Below are positions 17,262 through 24,593 of a stretch of 64,000 nucleotides of DNA, piece after piece. The notes beneath the pieces are model-generated. The model worked only from the letters and a program-made list of their open reading frames with translations. It made no database searches and was not told where the DNA came from. The translations under genes were made by a program, and so were the position numbers. The first letter of the stretch is position 1, and every line of letters begins with the position of its first letter. The DNA is from Clostridia bacterium (lineage in GTDB: Bacteria > Bacillota > Clostridia > Oscillospirales > Acutalibacteraceae): assembly GCA_017438845.1 (NCBI GenBank), contig JAFRUO010000003.1, positions 111,781-175,780 on the forward strand, in the 5' to 3' direction.

Positions 17262-18161
17262 TCAGATTATATCGCTTTTTTTAACGAAGCCGGTGACGTA
17301 TTTTCCGACGGGCTTTTTGCCCACTCGCTCAACGCTGTTGGTGATACGGTATCTGCCGTTGATTTCCTCACCGTCATAGATGTAGTAAGTGCCGCTTTTC
17401 TTCGTAGCAGGCAGCTTTGCCGTGGCGGAAATGTAAATCGGAGTATTGTAAAGCGATACCATGGTGCCCGCCTTAAACGAGCCGGGCTTTGGCGGCGGCG
17501 CAGGCTTTGAGTAGCCGTTGAGCCCCTCCGCCTTAATAATCTTCGGGTAGTCTTTATACGCATAATCGGTATCGACCCTGCCCGAAATACCGTTTACAGA
17601 GCCCGACGAGGAATTCTGCCACATCCCGTACCTTCCCGAGTAGGTCGGCTTCTTCGCCCACTGGGCAAGCCAGACGTCGTATTTACGCTTGCACTCGTCG
17701 TCAATGTAGTTGTCAAGCCAGTTTTTGTTTGCGTAAACGCTTACAAAATTTCCTGCGCTTTCCACGGTTTCGCAAAAGGTTTTAACAAGCTCGGACACGA
17801 ACGCCCTGCCCTTGTTCGCCTGACTCTGCTCCTCTATGTCAAACGCAAGAGGCATTTCGAATTTTTTACCTCTGACATATTTTAAAAACAGCTCGGCTTC
17901 CTTTTTTGCGTCAGCCCTCGACTTCGCATAGCTGTAATAATATGCGCCGACATTCAAGCCGGCGGCTTTGGCGGCGGAATAATTTCTTTCAAATGTCGGA
18001 TCCTTCTGACTTTCGTATTTGCCGTAGCCTGCCCTGAGCATTGCAAAATCAATGCCGTCCTTTTTCACCTTTTTCCAGTCTATAGACCCCTGATGCTTAC
18101 TGACATCAATACCCTTTGTCAAATGCTCCTCCTCCTTTTTTGCTTTATTAATTATATTCAT
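17262..18161 (-). CDS. GH25 lysozyme (phage-type endolysin) with C-terminal SH3-like domain
   Basis: A 299-residue glycoside hydrolase family 25 muramidase. GIDVSKHQGSIDW (catalytic Asp strand, about residue 18), FAMLRAGYGK, GAYYYSYAKS, and PLAFDIEEQSQ (DXE catalytic pair, about residue 105) and MWQNSSSGSVNGISGRVDTD are all typical. A proline-rich linker (SKPAPPPKPGSF) leads to a roughly 65-residue SH3-like wall-binding domain. There is no signal peptide, so it needs a holin to reach the wall; a phi-LC3 type holin gene lies immediately upstream (13-base gap). It cleaves the MurNAc-GlcNAc bond of peptidoglycan. It is the last gene of the cassette that begins at 21192. Confidence 0.92.
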   Translation of the reverse strand: MNIINKAKKEEEHLTKGIDVSKHQGSIDWKKVKKDGIDFAMLRAGYGKYESQKDPTFERNYSAAKAAGLNVGAYYYSYAKSRADAKKEAELFLKYVRGKKFEMPLAFDIEEQSQANKGRAFVSELVKTFCETVESAGNFVSVYANKNWLDNYIDDECKRKYDVWLAQWAKKPTYSGRYGMWQNSSSGSVNGISGRVDTDYAYKDYPKIIKAEGLNGYSKPAPPPKPGSFKAGTMVSLYNTPIYISATAKLPATKKSGTYYIYDGEEINGRYRITNSVERVGKKPVGKYVTGFVKKSDII

Positions 18162-18173
18162 TTTTCTTTCGGA

Positions 18174-18428
18174 TTATGTCCCGTCGCTTTTGTAATAGCC
18201 TAAGGCTCTCTCGGAGTCGCCTATTCCCCTTGTTGTGGGGTCGACAAGTATGCCTAACGAGCAGAGCAAATCGCAGACAAGCATCAAAAGGTTTACCGCC
18301 GAGGCTTCGCCGAAATCAGGCGTAATACCGCAAAGCGACAAAAGCTTATAAACGAACGACACGGCTAACGTAAGCATTGCTATGACAAACGCTTTGTTGT
18401 GAAGTCTTGCCTTGAAATTAAGCTTCAT
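18174..18428 (-). CDS. Phage holin, phi-LC3/phage_holin_1 family
   Basis: An 84-residue protein starting MKLNFKARLHNKAFVIAML at the ATG 18428, which has a strong AAAGGAGGGA site; the longer in-frame reading overlaps the upstream gene and has no site. Two hydrophobic segments (about residues 13-30 and 45-62) and the C-terminal GILVDPTTRGIGDSERALGY motif match the Phage_holin_1 (PF04531) family, where VDPTTKGLSDS is almost invariant. It would form membrane lesions letting the GH25 lysozyme out. It overlaps the preceding small gene by 11 bases. Confidence 0.88.
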   Translation of the reverse strand: MKLNFKARLHNKAFVIAMLTLAVSFVYKLLSLCGITPDFGEASAVNLLMLVCDLLCSLGILVDPTTRGIGDSERALGYYKSDGT

Positions 18429-18648
18429 ATTTTTCCCTCCTTTCAAGGGCGTCCATACGGCTTGAAATAATATGTACCTCATGCTCAAGCAAGGGTATTC
18501 TTGAGGCAAAATCGTTATGCTTGTCAACCTTTTTCTCAAGCTGTTCAATGCGGTAGGCTGTCAGCTTTGACGAGGTGACTATGCCGCCGAACGTGCCGGC
18601 AAGCGTGCCTAAAAGAGCGAGCAGGGCAACGGTAATCTCACTTGTCAT
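18418..18648 (-). CDS. Small membrane-anchored coiled-coil protein of the lysis cassette (XhlA-like)
   Basis: A 76-residue protein: one N-terminal transmembrane helix (EITVALLALLGTLAGTFGGI) followed by a heptad-patterned charged helix (YRIEQLEKKVDKHND ... LLEHEVHIISSRMDALERRE). Such proteins sit directly before holins in many Firmicutes phages and resemble XhlA-type accessory lysis proteins, although I cannot assign a family with certainty. It starts 11 bases after the SGNH protein with GGAGGGC upstream and its end overlaps the holin start, so translation is coupled. It may regulate holin assembly. Confidence 0.7.
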   Translation of the reverse strand: MTSEITVALLALLGTLAGTFGGIVTSSKLTAYRIEQLEKKVDKHNDFASRIPLLEHEVHIISSRMDALERREKYEA

Positions 18649-18659
18649 AAAAGCCCTCC

Positions 18660-20804
18660 TCAGCTGTAATCAAAGTCAGCCGCAATTGAGGTGACAAACG
18701 CCGCAACCTGCCTTGCCATGACCCTGTGTCCCTTAAAGGACGGGTGCGAGCCGTCGGGAATAAGGCTTGAGTAAATTTCGGGAATGACGGGATTTATACT
18801 GCAGGACGAATACATATCGAGCACGGGTATTCCCCAGAAGGCGCAAACCTCCTTAATCGCGTCGGCAAAGTCCTTCAGGGTGTAGCCGAGTGCGTTGGGC
18901 GTGAAGTATTCCTTGCCTGCGGCAGCGCCTGCAAAGCGTTTTATCGGCGTCATAAAGAGCACGGTCTTGCCGAGGTATTTCTTTAAAAGCCCCCTGCAGA
19001 GTATGTTCAGCGCTCCGAAAAAGGTGTTGGGTGTGTTGTCACCCAGTTGTCCGAGTGCGGTATGCTCGTGCGCCCAGTCGTTGGTGCCGCCCGCAACTAT
19101 GACGAGGTCGGCGTCATCGGACATTTCCGTATACCTTATGCACATCGGGTTATAGCTGTTGTCGCCCTCGGAAAACTGTGCAATTTCACTGCCGCCTATG
19201 CCGTAATTGTAAAGGCTCATATTAAGCATTGAAGCGGTCTGTGCAGGCCAGGGAAGCTCGGTGCCTCTCAGGCTGTAGCCCGAGGTTATACTGTCGCCGA
19301 GCGCGGCAAGCCTTTTGCCGTCAAACGGACTTTTTACATACCTTTTTTCGTTAAGATACTCCTGCTTTATATGAAGTCCGTGCGTGTATTCGTGCCTCGG
19401 CGACGAAAGCGGAATAACATTTTTTCCCTTTACGGCATACACCGCCATCTGCGCCGCGCGGCTCAGCTGTGTTGAAAAGGCAAAGTATTCGGCACCGTCG
19501 GGCACGGGCACCACGCAGACGGTTGCGCCGTCGAGCATTGCCGAGCAGAAGGTATCTGCAGGGTAATTTCCCGTGACTGACGAATAATGCTCGAGAAGCG
19601 TCATATCGGAGCCGTAAAAAAGCATCGCCCTTACAAATTCGGTGTTTTGCGTCTGCTGAAAAACTATCTTGTCGAAGCCTTTTACGGGAATCGGCTTACT
19701 GCTTATCATAGCGGTGTTTCTGACAGGTAAGCCGTCCGCGTCGCCGTAAAGAGTGTCGCTTATAAGCTCAGCGGGGTTTACGATATTCATGCTGTCCGCT
19801 CCGCTTGTGAGCATTTCAAGCTGTGTGTCCTTAATTCTCAGCTTGTCGGAAACGGTTTCAAGCTCGGAGTAAACTATGTTCGGGTTAAGCCTTCTGTAAA
19901 CCGTGTATGGCTCATATTCGCTGACTGCGCCCTTTTCCAACTGCCACTCGGAGGCTCCGTAGCTTTCGCTGTAGGTTGAGAAGCGAAGGTACTTAATCCC
20001 CGTGTTTTCGGGCACACTCAGCGCCCTGCCCGACATTGAAGCCGAGCTTGCAGAAACAACATTCTTGCTTTCGTCGTAGAAGCAGTAGCTTCTTACAAGG
20101 TTATAAACGGTACCGTTCCTCTTGACCGTGGCGAAGTAATCGCAGCCCTCCTCAACCGCAATATAGCCCGAGGTCATAAAGCTTGAATTCGGCGTAAGAA
20201 GCTGACCCTCGTCGTTGAAAATATAGCCGTTTACAATGTCGGGGTCGTCGGGATTAAACAGGTTTTTGCCCGTGGCATAAGGCTCGCTCGCCTGCTCGCC
20301 GGCGTCGCCCTTATCACCCTTGTCGCCTTTGTCGCCCTTGTCGCCCTTGTCGCCCTTGTCGCCCTTCGTGCCTTTGAAGGCTCCGTTTTCAATCGCCTGC
20401 AAAAGAGCGTTTACGGAAAAGTCGTATTCCCTGCAAAGACCCTCGTCACTGCCTGCGACGCTCGAAAAGCTCAGCTTTAATTCAACGGGCTTTATCAGAA
20501 GCTCCGTTTCGGCGGTTTGGGCGTTGATTTTTACAATATTGAGCGCGCAGAGCACCGCCATATTGCAGGTGACGGAGGACGGCAGAAGAAAGCTTATTTT
20601 GTTTTCGGCGTCGGGCGTCAGATAATCGCTTCGGGCGTTTCCCGACGGCATGGCGAAGCTTAAATAATAACGGTAATCGGGGTTTATATATTCGCTGTCA
20701 AGCACAAGGCAAAGCTCGGTGCTGTTGTGCTCGTACATTACCCCGGCGTTGATTATGCCCTGCTCGGACATATCAGGATTTACATGTACTGTAACGGTAT
20801 TCAT
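18660..20804 (-). CDS. Tail-fibre-like protein: BppU-like N-terminus, collagen repeat, jelly-roll region, SGNH esterase
   Basis: A 714-residue protein with no signal peptide. Residues 1-140 (starting MNTVTVHVNPDMSEQGIINA) resemble the N-terminal domain of phage baseplate upper proteins; about residues 145-170 are Gly-X-Asp collagen-like repeats (KGD units); residues 175-310 (GKNLFNPDDPDIVNGY, YLRFSTYSESYG) look like a receptor-binding jelly-roll seen in phage tail fibres; residues from about 490 form an SGNH/GDSL hydrolase with block I LAALGDSITSGYS, block III VIVAGGTNDWA and block V DGSHPSFKGH carrying Ser, Asn and Asp-His. It likely deacylates a surface glycan. Its start (AAAGGAGAGAGAA before ATG) overlaps the upstream sigma-like gene by 32 bases. 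No tail structural genes are near, which is odd for a phage fibre. Confidence 0.8.
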   Translation of the reverse strand: MNTVTVHVNPDMSEQGIINAGVMYEHNSTELCLVLDSEYINPDYRYYLSFAMPSGNARSDYLTPDAENKISFLLPSSVTCNMAVLCALNIVKINAQTAETELLIKPVELKLSFSSVAGSDEGLCREYDFSVNALLQAIENGAFKGTKGDKGDKGDKGDKGDKGDKGDAGEQASEPYATGKNLFNPDDPDIVNGYIFNDEGQLLTPNSSFMTSGYIAVEEGCDYFATVKRNGTVYNLVRSYCFYDESKNVVSASSASMSGRALSVPENTGIKYLRFSTYSESYGASEWQLEKGAVSEYEPYTVYRRLNPNIVYSELETVSDKLRIKDTQLEMLTSGADSMNIVNPAELISDTLYGDADGLPVRNTAMISSKPIPVKGFDKIVFQQTQNTEFVRAMLFYGSDMTLLEHYSSVTGNYPADTFCSAMLDGATVCVVPVPDGAEYFAFSTQLSRAAQMAVYAVKGKNVIPLSSPRHEYTHGLHIKQEYLNEKRYVKSPFDGKRLAALGDSITSGYSLRGTELPWPAQTASMLNMSLYNYGIGGSEIAQFSEGDNSYNPMCIRYTEMSDDADLVIVAGGTNDWAHEHTALGQLGDNTPNTFFGALNILCRGLLKKYLGKTVLFMTPIKRFAGAAAGKEYFTPNALGYTLKDFADAIKEVCAFWGIPVLDMYSSCSINPVIPEIYSSLIPDGSHPSFKGHRVMARQVAAFVTSIAADFDYS
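20304..20366 (-). repeat. Seven tandem 9-bp units encoding collagen-like KGD repeats
   Basis: On the plus strand the unit gtcgccctt occurs seven times in a row with two variant copies (atcaccctt and gtcgccttt). Each unit encodes Lys-Gly-Asp on the minus strand. Being in multiples of nine bases, gain or loss of units changes the collagen-like stalk length without a frameshift. Confidence 0.85.
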
Positions 20805-21192
20805 TTCTCTCTCCTTTGATTAACTGTTCAAAATTTTCGGGCGTGCACAGCAGTGAAAAGCCGCAAAAATAAGCGTATTTAAGCGAAGTGTAGAGCTTCC
20901 CGCAGGCGGCTTCAAGCGTGCGGTAAACCTGCGCCCTCGTCACGCCGTGAAGAAGGGCGATTTCGCTTATCGGCAGAAGTCGGAAGTATTTTTCCTCAAT
21001 CACGTCCTTTTCAAGCTCGTCAAGCTCGTTTTCAATTGCCGCTCTGACAAGCCGTTTCATATTGCTTTTACGGTTTGCAACTATGTAATCGGGCAAAGCG
21101 TCAAGCTCGGAGGGAGACATTTTTTCAAACCTTTTGTTTAAAAAGCAATACTCCCCTTCGTCAATGATTATCGGTTTCCTTCGTCGGCTCAA
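20773..21192 (-). CDS. Sigma-70 region 4-like/HTH regulator heading the phage-derived cassette
   Basis: A 139-residue protein from a TTG start (21192-21190) with AAGGAGG seven bases upstream. Residues about 70-115 (ELEKDVIEEKYFRLLPISE, IALLHGVTRAQVYRTLEAAC) have the layout of sigma-70 region 4: a length-limited EEKYF..P..EIA helix then a helix-turn-helix. There is no convincing region 2, so it may be a positive late-gene regulator of ArpU type rather than a true sigma factor. It overlaps the SGNH protein start by 32 bases, so the operon order is regulator, fibre/esterase, small membrane protein, holin, lysozyme. I infer that it controls this cassette; function is not proven. Confidence 0.65.
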   Translation of the reverse strand: MSRRRKPIIIDEGEYCFLNKRFEKMSPSELDALPDYIVANRKSNMKRLVRAAIENELDELEKDVIEEKYFRLLPISEIALLHGVTRAQVYRTLEAACGKLYTSLKYAYFCGFSLLCTPENFEQLIKGERNEYRYSTCKS

Positions 21193-21229
21193 ATTGATTC
21201 CTCCTTGTTAAAAATCGGCGAAATGAAAA

Positions 21230-21264
21230 CAACACCTAACGGAAACGGTAATTTCCGTAGGTGC
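21230..21264 (-). terminator. Hairpin between mazF and the phage-derived cassette
   Basis: cacctaacggaaa and tttccgtaggtg pair over twelve positions with one bulged A. On the minus strand it is followed by TGTTGTTTTC, on the plus strand by CTGTTTATTTTT. It probably ends mazF transcription and isolates the cassette starting at 21192. Confidence 0.65.
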
Positions 21265-21327
21265 TGTTTATTTTTCTCTTACCCGCACTTTATATTTTAC
21301 ACGGGTTTTTGTTACTTGTCAACACAT

Positions 21328-21678
21328 TTATCCCGTAACGAGTCCGAAACTTACGGACAGGGCGCGGTTGATCTTGTTCATTTCACTGTCGGGCAGATAA
21401 CCCATTCGCTCCTTCAGGCGTTTTTTGTCGAGGGTTCTGACCTGCTCGAGCAAAACGACGGAATCCCTTTGAAGTCCGCAACGGTCTGCGTTAACGCTTA
21501 TATGAGTCGGAAGCCTTGTCTTGTATTTCTGACTTGTTATCGCCGCCGCAATAACGGTCGGGCTGTATTTGTTTCCGACGTCATTCTGAACGATAAGTAC
21601 AGGCCTGAGTCCGCCCTGCTCCGAACCGACAACGGGACTTAAATCGGCGTAATATATATCGCCTCGTTTAACTGTCAT
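21328..21678 (-). CDS. mazF: MazF/PemK-family endoribonuclease toxin
   Basis: A 116-residue protein of the MazF/NdoA family: [21 protein letters not shown] at the N-terminus (the RGD..Y.DLSP.VGSEQGG block including the catalytic Arg region), [12 protein letters not shown], and [10 protein letters not shown] with the conserved Thr. It is an mRNA interferase. Full family length and intact motifs suggest activity. In many Firmicutes mazE and alr sit between acpS/nnr and mazF; here the 114 bases upstream encode no antitoxin, so MazF appears unaccompanied within this window. The ATG at 21678 follows GGAGAGTGATAACAA. Confidence 0.93.
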   Translation of the reverse strand: MTVKRGDIYYADLSPVVGSEQGGLRPVLIVQNDVGNKYSPTVIAAAITSQKYKTRLPTHISVNADRCGLQRDSVVLLEQVRTLDKKRLKERMGYLPDSEMNKINRALSVSFGLVTG

Positions 21679-21792
21679 TTGTTATCACTCTCCAAAGATT
21701 ATTTACCGTAATATTATTTTTACCCGTAAATCATCTCTCTAAACATTTTTCGGGGAGCAATACATTATATTTTTTTAAAAAGCTTTTTGTGA

Positions 21793-23331
21793 TTATTTTT
21801 CAAAGCGTTTTAAAATATATTTTAACTCGTTTGCAAAGTCGGAGGCGCAGGCTCCGCTTTTTGAAAGCTTTGCCGAAACGCTTTCGCCCGAAATGCCGTG
21901 AAGGTATGCGGCGCACACGGCGGCGTCAAGCGGTGAAAAACCCTGACAAAGCAGTGACGCAAGAAGCCCTGCAAGCACATCTCCGCTGCCTGCTGTGGCA
22001 AGCGCTGAGTTTCCGACCGTGTTGATGTAAAAAAGCTCGCCGTCGTCGGTAACGACCGTCCTGAAGCCCTTTAAAAGCACGGTTGCGCCCGTGAGAGCGT
22101 GAAGCTCCTTTGCAGAGGCTATTCTGTCCTTTTCAATTTCGCTTACTTCTTTTCCGAGGAGCCTTGCCGCTTCGCCCGGATGAGGAGTGATTATAACCGG
22201 AGCCTTTGCTTTTTTTATGTAATCGGCTCTGCCCTTTAACGAATTGAGCGCGTCCGCGTCAAGGACAACGGGCACTTCGGAGCTGTCAAGCACAAATTCG
22301 GTTATGCTCCGTGTGTCATTACCCTGTCCCATTCCGCAGCCGACAAGCACTGCCGAGCATTGCTCAAGGCAGCAGTAAAGCTCGTTTACGCCCGATGCTG
22401 CCGCCTGCCCTCTTTCGTTTGAAGGCAGAGGAAGAAGCACCTTTTCGGGACAGTCCGCAGTTACGGCGGCATAGGCTTTGTCGGGGAAGGCAAGCCTTAC
22501 AAGACCTGCTCCGGAATTAACGCAAGCCTTGCTTGCAAGCAGCGCCGCACCCGGCATTTCGTAGCTGCCTGCTATCAGGAGAGCCTTGCCGAAATCGCCC
22601 TTGTTTGAGTCCTCAAGTCTTTCGGGAAATCTTTTCTTTATATCTGCGGCGGTGAGCGTGTATTCACTGCCGTATTTGCAAAGTATTCTTTCGGAAATTC
22701 CGATACCTACGCACTTAACCTTACCTGCCCTGAGCGCTGACGGAGGATATACAAGCGAGCGCTTTAAGCCGATAACGCTCAACGTCATGTCGGGCATAAC
22801 GGTATCGGGGCAGAGACAGGAAGAGTCCGTGTAAAAGCCGCTTGGCAAATCAACGCTGACGGTATAAGCCTTTGACGCATTGATAAGCGAGAAAAGCTCG
22901 GCGAGAAATTCATCGGCTTCTCCCGAAAAGCCCGTGCCGAAAATACAGTCGACAATTATGTCGCTCTTTTCAATTCTTTCCTTAGCCCTTTCGCTTTCGG
23001 TAAGGTATTCGATTACGGGAATGTTGAGATTGTCGAGCCTCGAAAACATTTCAACCGCATCCTCAGCCTTAGGGAAGCCGAGGCAGAGAAGCACAGTGAC
23101 ATCGTAGCCGTTCTCGTAGAGCTTTCTTGCGATTACAAAGCCGTCGCCTCCGTTCTTGCCCTTACCGCAGGCAACAAGCACCTTTCGCTTTAAGCTTTCG
23201 TCAAACTCCTGCCTTATGGCCTTTGCACAGGCAACTCCGGCATTTTCCATCATTCTCAGATAGCTCATACCCGAGTCGTTGGCTTCGTTTTCAATTGCTT
23301 TTATTTCGCTGAGCGTGAGTATATCAGTCAT
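21793..23331 (-). CDS. nnr: Bifunctional ADP-dependent NAD(P)HX dehydratase/NAD(P)HX epimerase
   Basis: A 512-residue two-domain protein. The N-terminal half (about 1-215) is the YjeF_N epimerase: MENAGVACAKAI, VLVACGKGKNGGDGFVIARKL (split motif KGKNGGDG), DCIFGTGFSG. The C-terminal half (about 225-512) is a ribokinase-like dehydratase: GDFGKALLIAGS, MPGAALLASKAC, PVVLDADALN, ITPHPGEAARLLG and NSALATAGSGDVLAGL. Together they repair hydrated NADH and NADPH. I prefer the ATG at 23331, eight bases after GGAGG; the ATG at 23337 lies too close to it. It overlaps acpS by eight bases, a conserved Firmicutes pairing. Confidence 0.95.
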   Translation of the reverse strand: MTDILTLSEIKAIENEANDSGMSYLRMMENAGVACAKAIRQEFDESLKRKVLVACGKGKNGGDGFVIARKLYENGYDVTVLLCLGFPKAEDAVEMFSRLDNLNIPVIEYLTESERAKERIEKSDIIVDCIFGTGFSGEADEFLAELFSLINASKAYTVSVDLPSGFYTDSSCLCPDTVMPDMTLSVIGLKRSLVYPPSALRAGKVKCVGIGISERILCKYGSEYTLTAADIKKRFPERLEDSNKGDFGKALLIAGSYEMPGAALLASKACVNSGAGLVRLAFPDKAYAAVTADCPEKVLLPLPSNERGQAAASGVNELYCCLEQCSAVLVGCGMGQGNDTRSITEFVLDSSEVPVVLDADALNSLKGRADYIKKAKAPVIITPHPGEAARLLGKEVSEIEKDRIASAKELHALTGATVLLKGFRTVVTDDGELFYINTVGNSALATAGSGDVLAGLLASLLCQGFSPLDAAVCAAYLHGISGESVSAKLSKSGACASDFANELKYILKRFEK

Positions 23332-23695
23332 TTTCATTTCCTCCGAAAGCCGTCACAACCGCGGCGGCGTATTTGTCAGTGTGAGTTATGCTTAAGGAAA
23401 ACTCAAGTCCCTTTTCCCCTGCAAGCCTTTTTGCCTCGCCCGAAAGGGAAAAATAAGGCATACCGTTTTCTTTGTGAAGCACCTGAACCTCATTTAGCGA
23501 AAAGCCCCTTATGCCCGTACCGAGCGCCTTTGCAAACGCCTCCTTCGCACAGAAGGCGGCGGCGTAGCTCTGCGCCTTTTTGTTTTTAAGCTCTTCAAGC
23601 TCGTCGCTGCCGTAAACCCTTTTTAAGAAGCTTTCCGAGGCAATCGCCTTTTCAATTCTTTCGATTTCGATTAAATCAATTCCGTTACTTATCAT
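23324..23695 (-). CDS. acpS: Holo-[acyl-carrier-protein] synthase
   Basis: A 123-residue phosphopantetheinyl transferase: NGIDLIEIERIEKAI (Asp of the Mg site), FCAKEAFAKALGTGIRGFS (the KEA motif) and FSLSITHTDKYAAAVV. It transfers 4'-phosphopantetheine from CoA to apo-ACP. The ATG at 23695 follows AAAGGAAAAAATT; the 16-residue upstream extension lacks a site. It is first in a two-gene operon with nnr, divergent from nagB. Confidence 0.94.
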   Translation of the reverse strand: MISNGIDLIEIERIEKAIASESFLKRVYGSDELEELKNKKAQSYAAAFCAKEAFAKALGTGIRGFSLNEVQVLHKENGMPYFSLSGEAKRLAGEKGLEFSLSITHTDKYAAAVVTAFGGNEND

Positions 23696-23731
23696 AATTT
23701 TTTCCTTTGAAGAATACTCTGCGTTTTTTAT

Positions 23732-23740
23732 ATTGTACCA
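23732..23740 (-). promoter_or_regulatory. Extended -10 promoter of acpS-nnr
   Basis: Minus strand TGGTACAAT (TG at 23740-23739, TACAAT 23737-23732), an extended -10 element 36 bases ahead of the acpS ATG. The -35 region is A/T rich with no good hexamer. Confidence 0.5.
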
Positions 23741-23768
23741 CAAAAAAATAAAAAAGAATGAAATTTTA

Positions 23769-23796
23769 TTGAATTTTAAGAAAAGTGTGATAGAAT
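23769..23796 (+). promoter_or_regulatory. Promoter of nagB
   Basis: TTGAAT (23769-23774), 16-base spacer, TAGAAT (23791-23796) with TG one base upstream (extended -10). It lies 33 bases before the nagB ATG. Confidence 0.6.
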
Positions 23797-23828
23797 GTTG
23801 TCGGTTAAATATGATTCGGGGTGATAAA

Positions 23829-24548
23829 ATGAAAATCCATGTTATGGAAAACGCTTCTCAGATAGGCAAGGCTGTAGGCTCACTGTTTGTCGACGCCATA
23901 AACGAAAAGCCCGATATTACTCTCGGGCTTGCTACGGGTGCTTCGCCTATTCCCGCTTACAAGTATATTTACAAGGCATACGAAAAGGGAAAGGTTTCCT
24001 TAAAGGAGGTTAAGACCTTTAACCTCGACGAGTACGTCCGCCTGCCGAAGAACGACCCGAACAGCTATTACAGCTTTATGCACCGTGAGCTTTTCGACCG
24101 CACCGACATCAAGGAAAAGAACGTGCATTTCCTGAACGGCAACGCAAGGGACACGGAAAAGGAATGTAAAAGGTATGACGATATGCTCGAAAAAGCAGGC
24201 ATAGACATTCAGCTTCTGGGCGTCGGCAGGAACGGTCACATAGGCTTTAACGAGCCGTCAATCTGCTTTTCAAAAGGCTCGTTCAAGGTAAAGCTTACGC
24301 AGTCGACCATCAATGCCAACAAAAAGTATTTCAGCGAAAACCCGATGCCCACCGAGGCGCTTACAATGGGCGTGGGCTCAATAATGAAGGCGAAAAAAAT
24401 AGTGCTTATCGCTACGGGCAACGCTAAAGCGGACGCAATTGCCGCCCTTGTAAACGGCGAGGTTACGCCCGTCTGCCCCGTTTCGATTTTGCAGTTCCAC
24501 CACGATGTTGAGGTTTACCTTGACAAAGCGGCGGCAAGTTTACTTTAA
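23829..24548 (+). CDS. nagB: Glucosamine-6-phosphate deaminase
   Basis: A 239-residue NagB: LGLATGASPIPAYKYIYKAY (phosphate-binding loop), TFNLDEYVRLPKNDPNSYY (catalytic Asp), LLGVGRNGHIGFNEP (catalytic His and substrate loop) and VLIATGNAKADAIAALVNG near the end. It converts glucosamine 6-phosphate to fructose 6-phosphate and ammonia. The ATG at 23829 follows CGGGGTGATAAA; the longer reading to 23733 runs through the promoter. No nagA or transporter is adjacent. A second copy of its last 35 codons lies at 26441-26550, in the same orientation. Confidence 0.95.
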   Translation: MKIHVMENASQIGKAVGSLFVDAINEKPDITLGLATGASPIPAYKYIYKAYEKGKVSLKEVKTFNLDEYVRLPKNDPNSYYSFMHRELFDRTDIKEKNVHFLNGNARDTEKECKRYDDMLEKAGIDIQLLGVGRNGHIGFNEPSICFSKGSFKVKLTQSTINANKKYFSENPMPTEALTMGVGSIMKAKKIVLIATGNAKADAIAALVNGEVTPVCPVSILQFHHDVEVYLDKAAASLL

Positions 24549-24560
24549 AAAAGGCAAAAA

Positions 24561-24590
24561 AAGGAACCCTCACGGGTTCCCTTTTTTTAT
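24561..24590 (+). terminator. Terminator shared by nagB and the first SLH gene
   Basis: ggaaccc (24563-24569), tcac loop, gggttcc (24574-24580), then CTTTTTTTATTTATT. The plus-strand T run serves nagB; on the minus strand a TTTTTTTGCC run follows, so it can also end the convergent SLH gene. Confidence 0.85.
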
Positions 24591-24593
24591 TTA

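Noticed and set aside
18174..18548. Longer 124-codon version of the holin
   Set aside because: The extra 40 codons overlap the preceding gene and have no ribosome site, while the ATG at 18428 has a strong one and gives the family length.
20304..20366. CRISPR-like repeat
   Set aside because: The 9-bp units are contiguous with no spacers and encode KGD repeats of a protein.
17262..21192. Complete prophage
   Set aside because: No integrase, att repeats, replication, packaging or structural genes on either side; only lysis and fibre functions are present.
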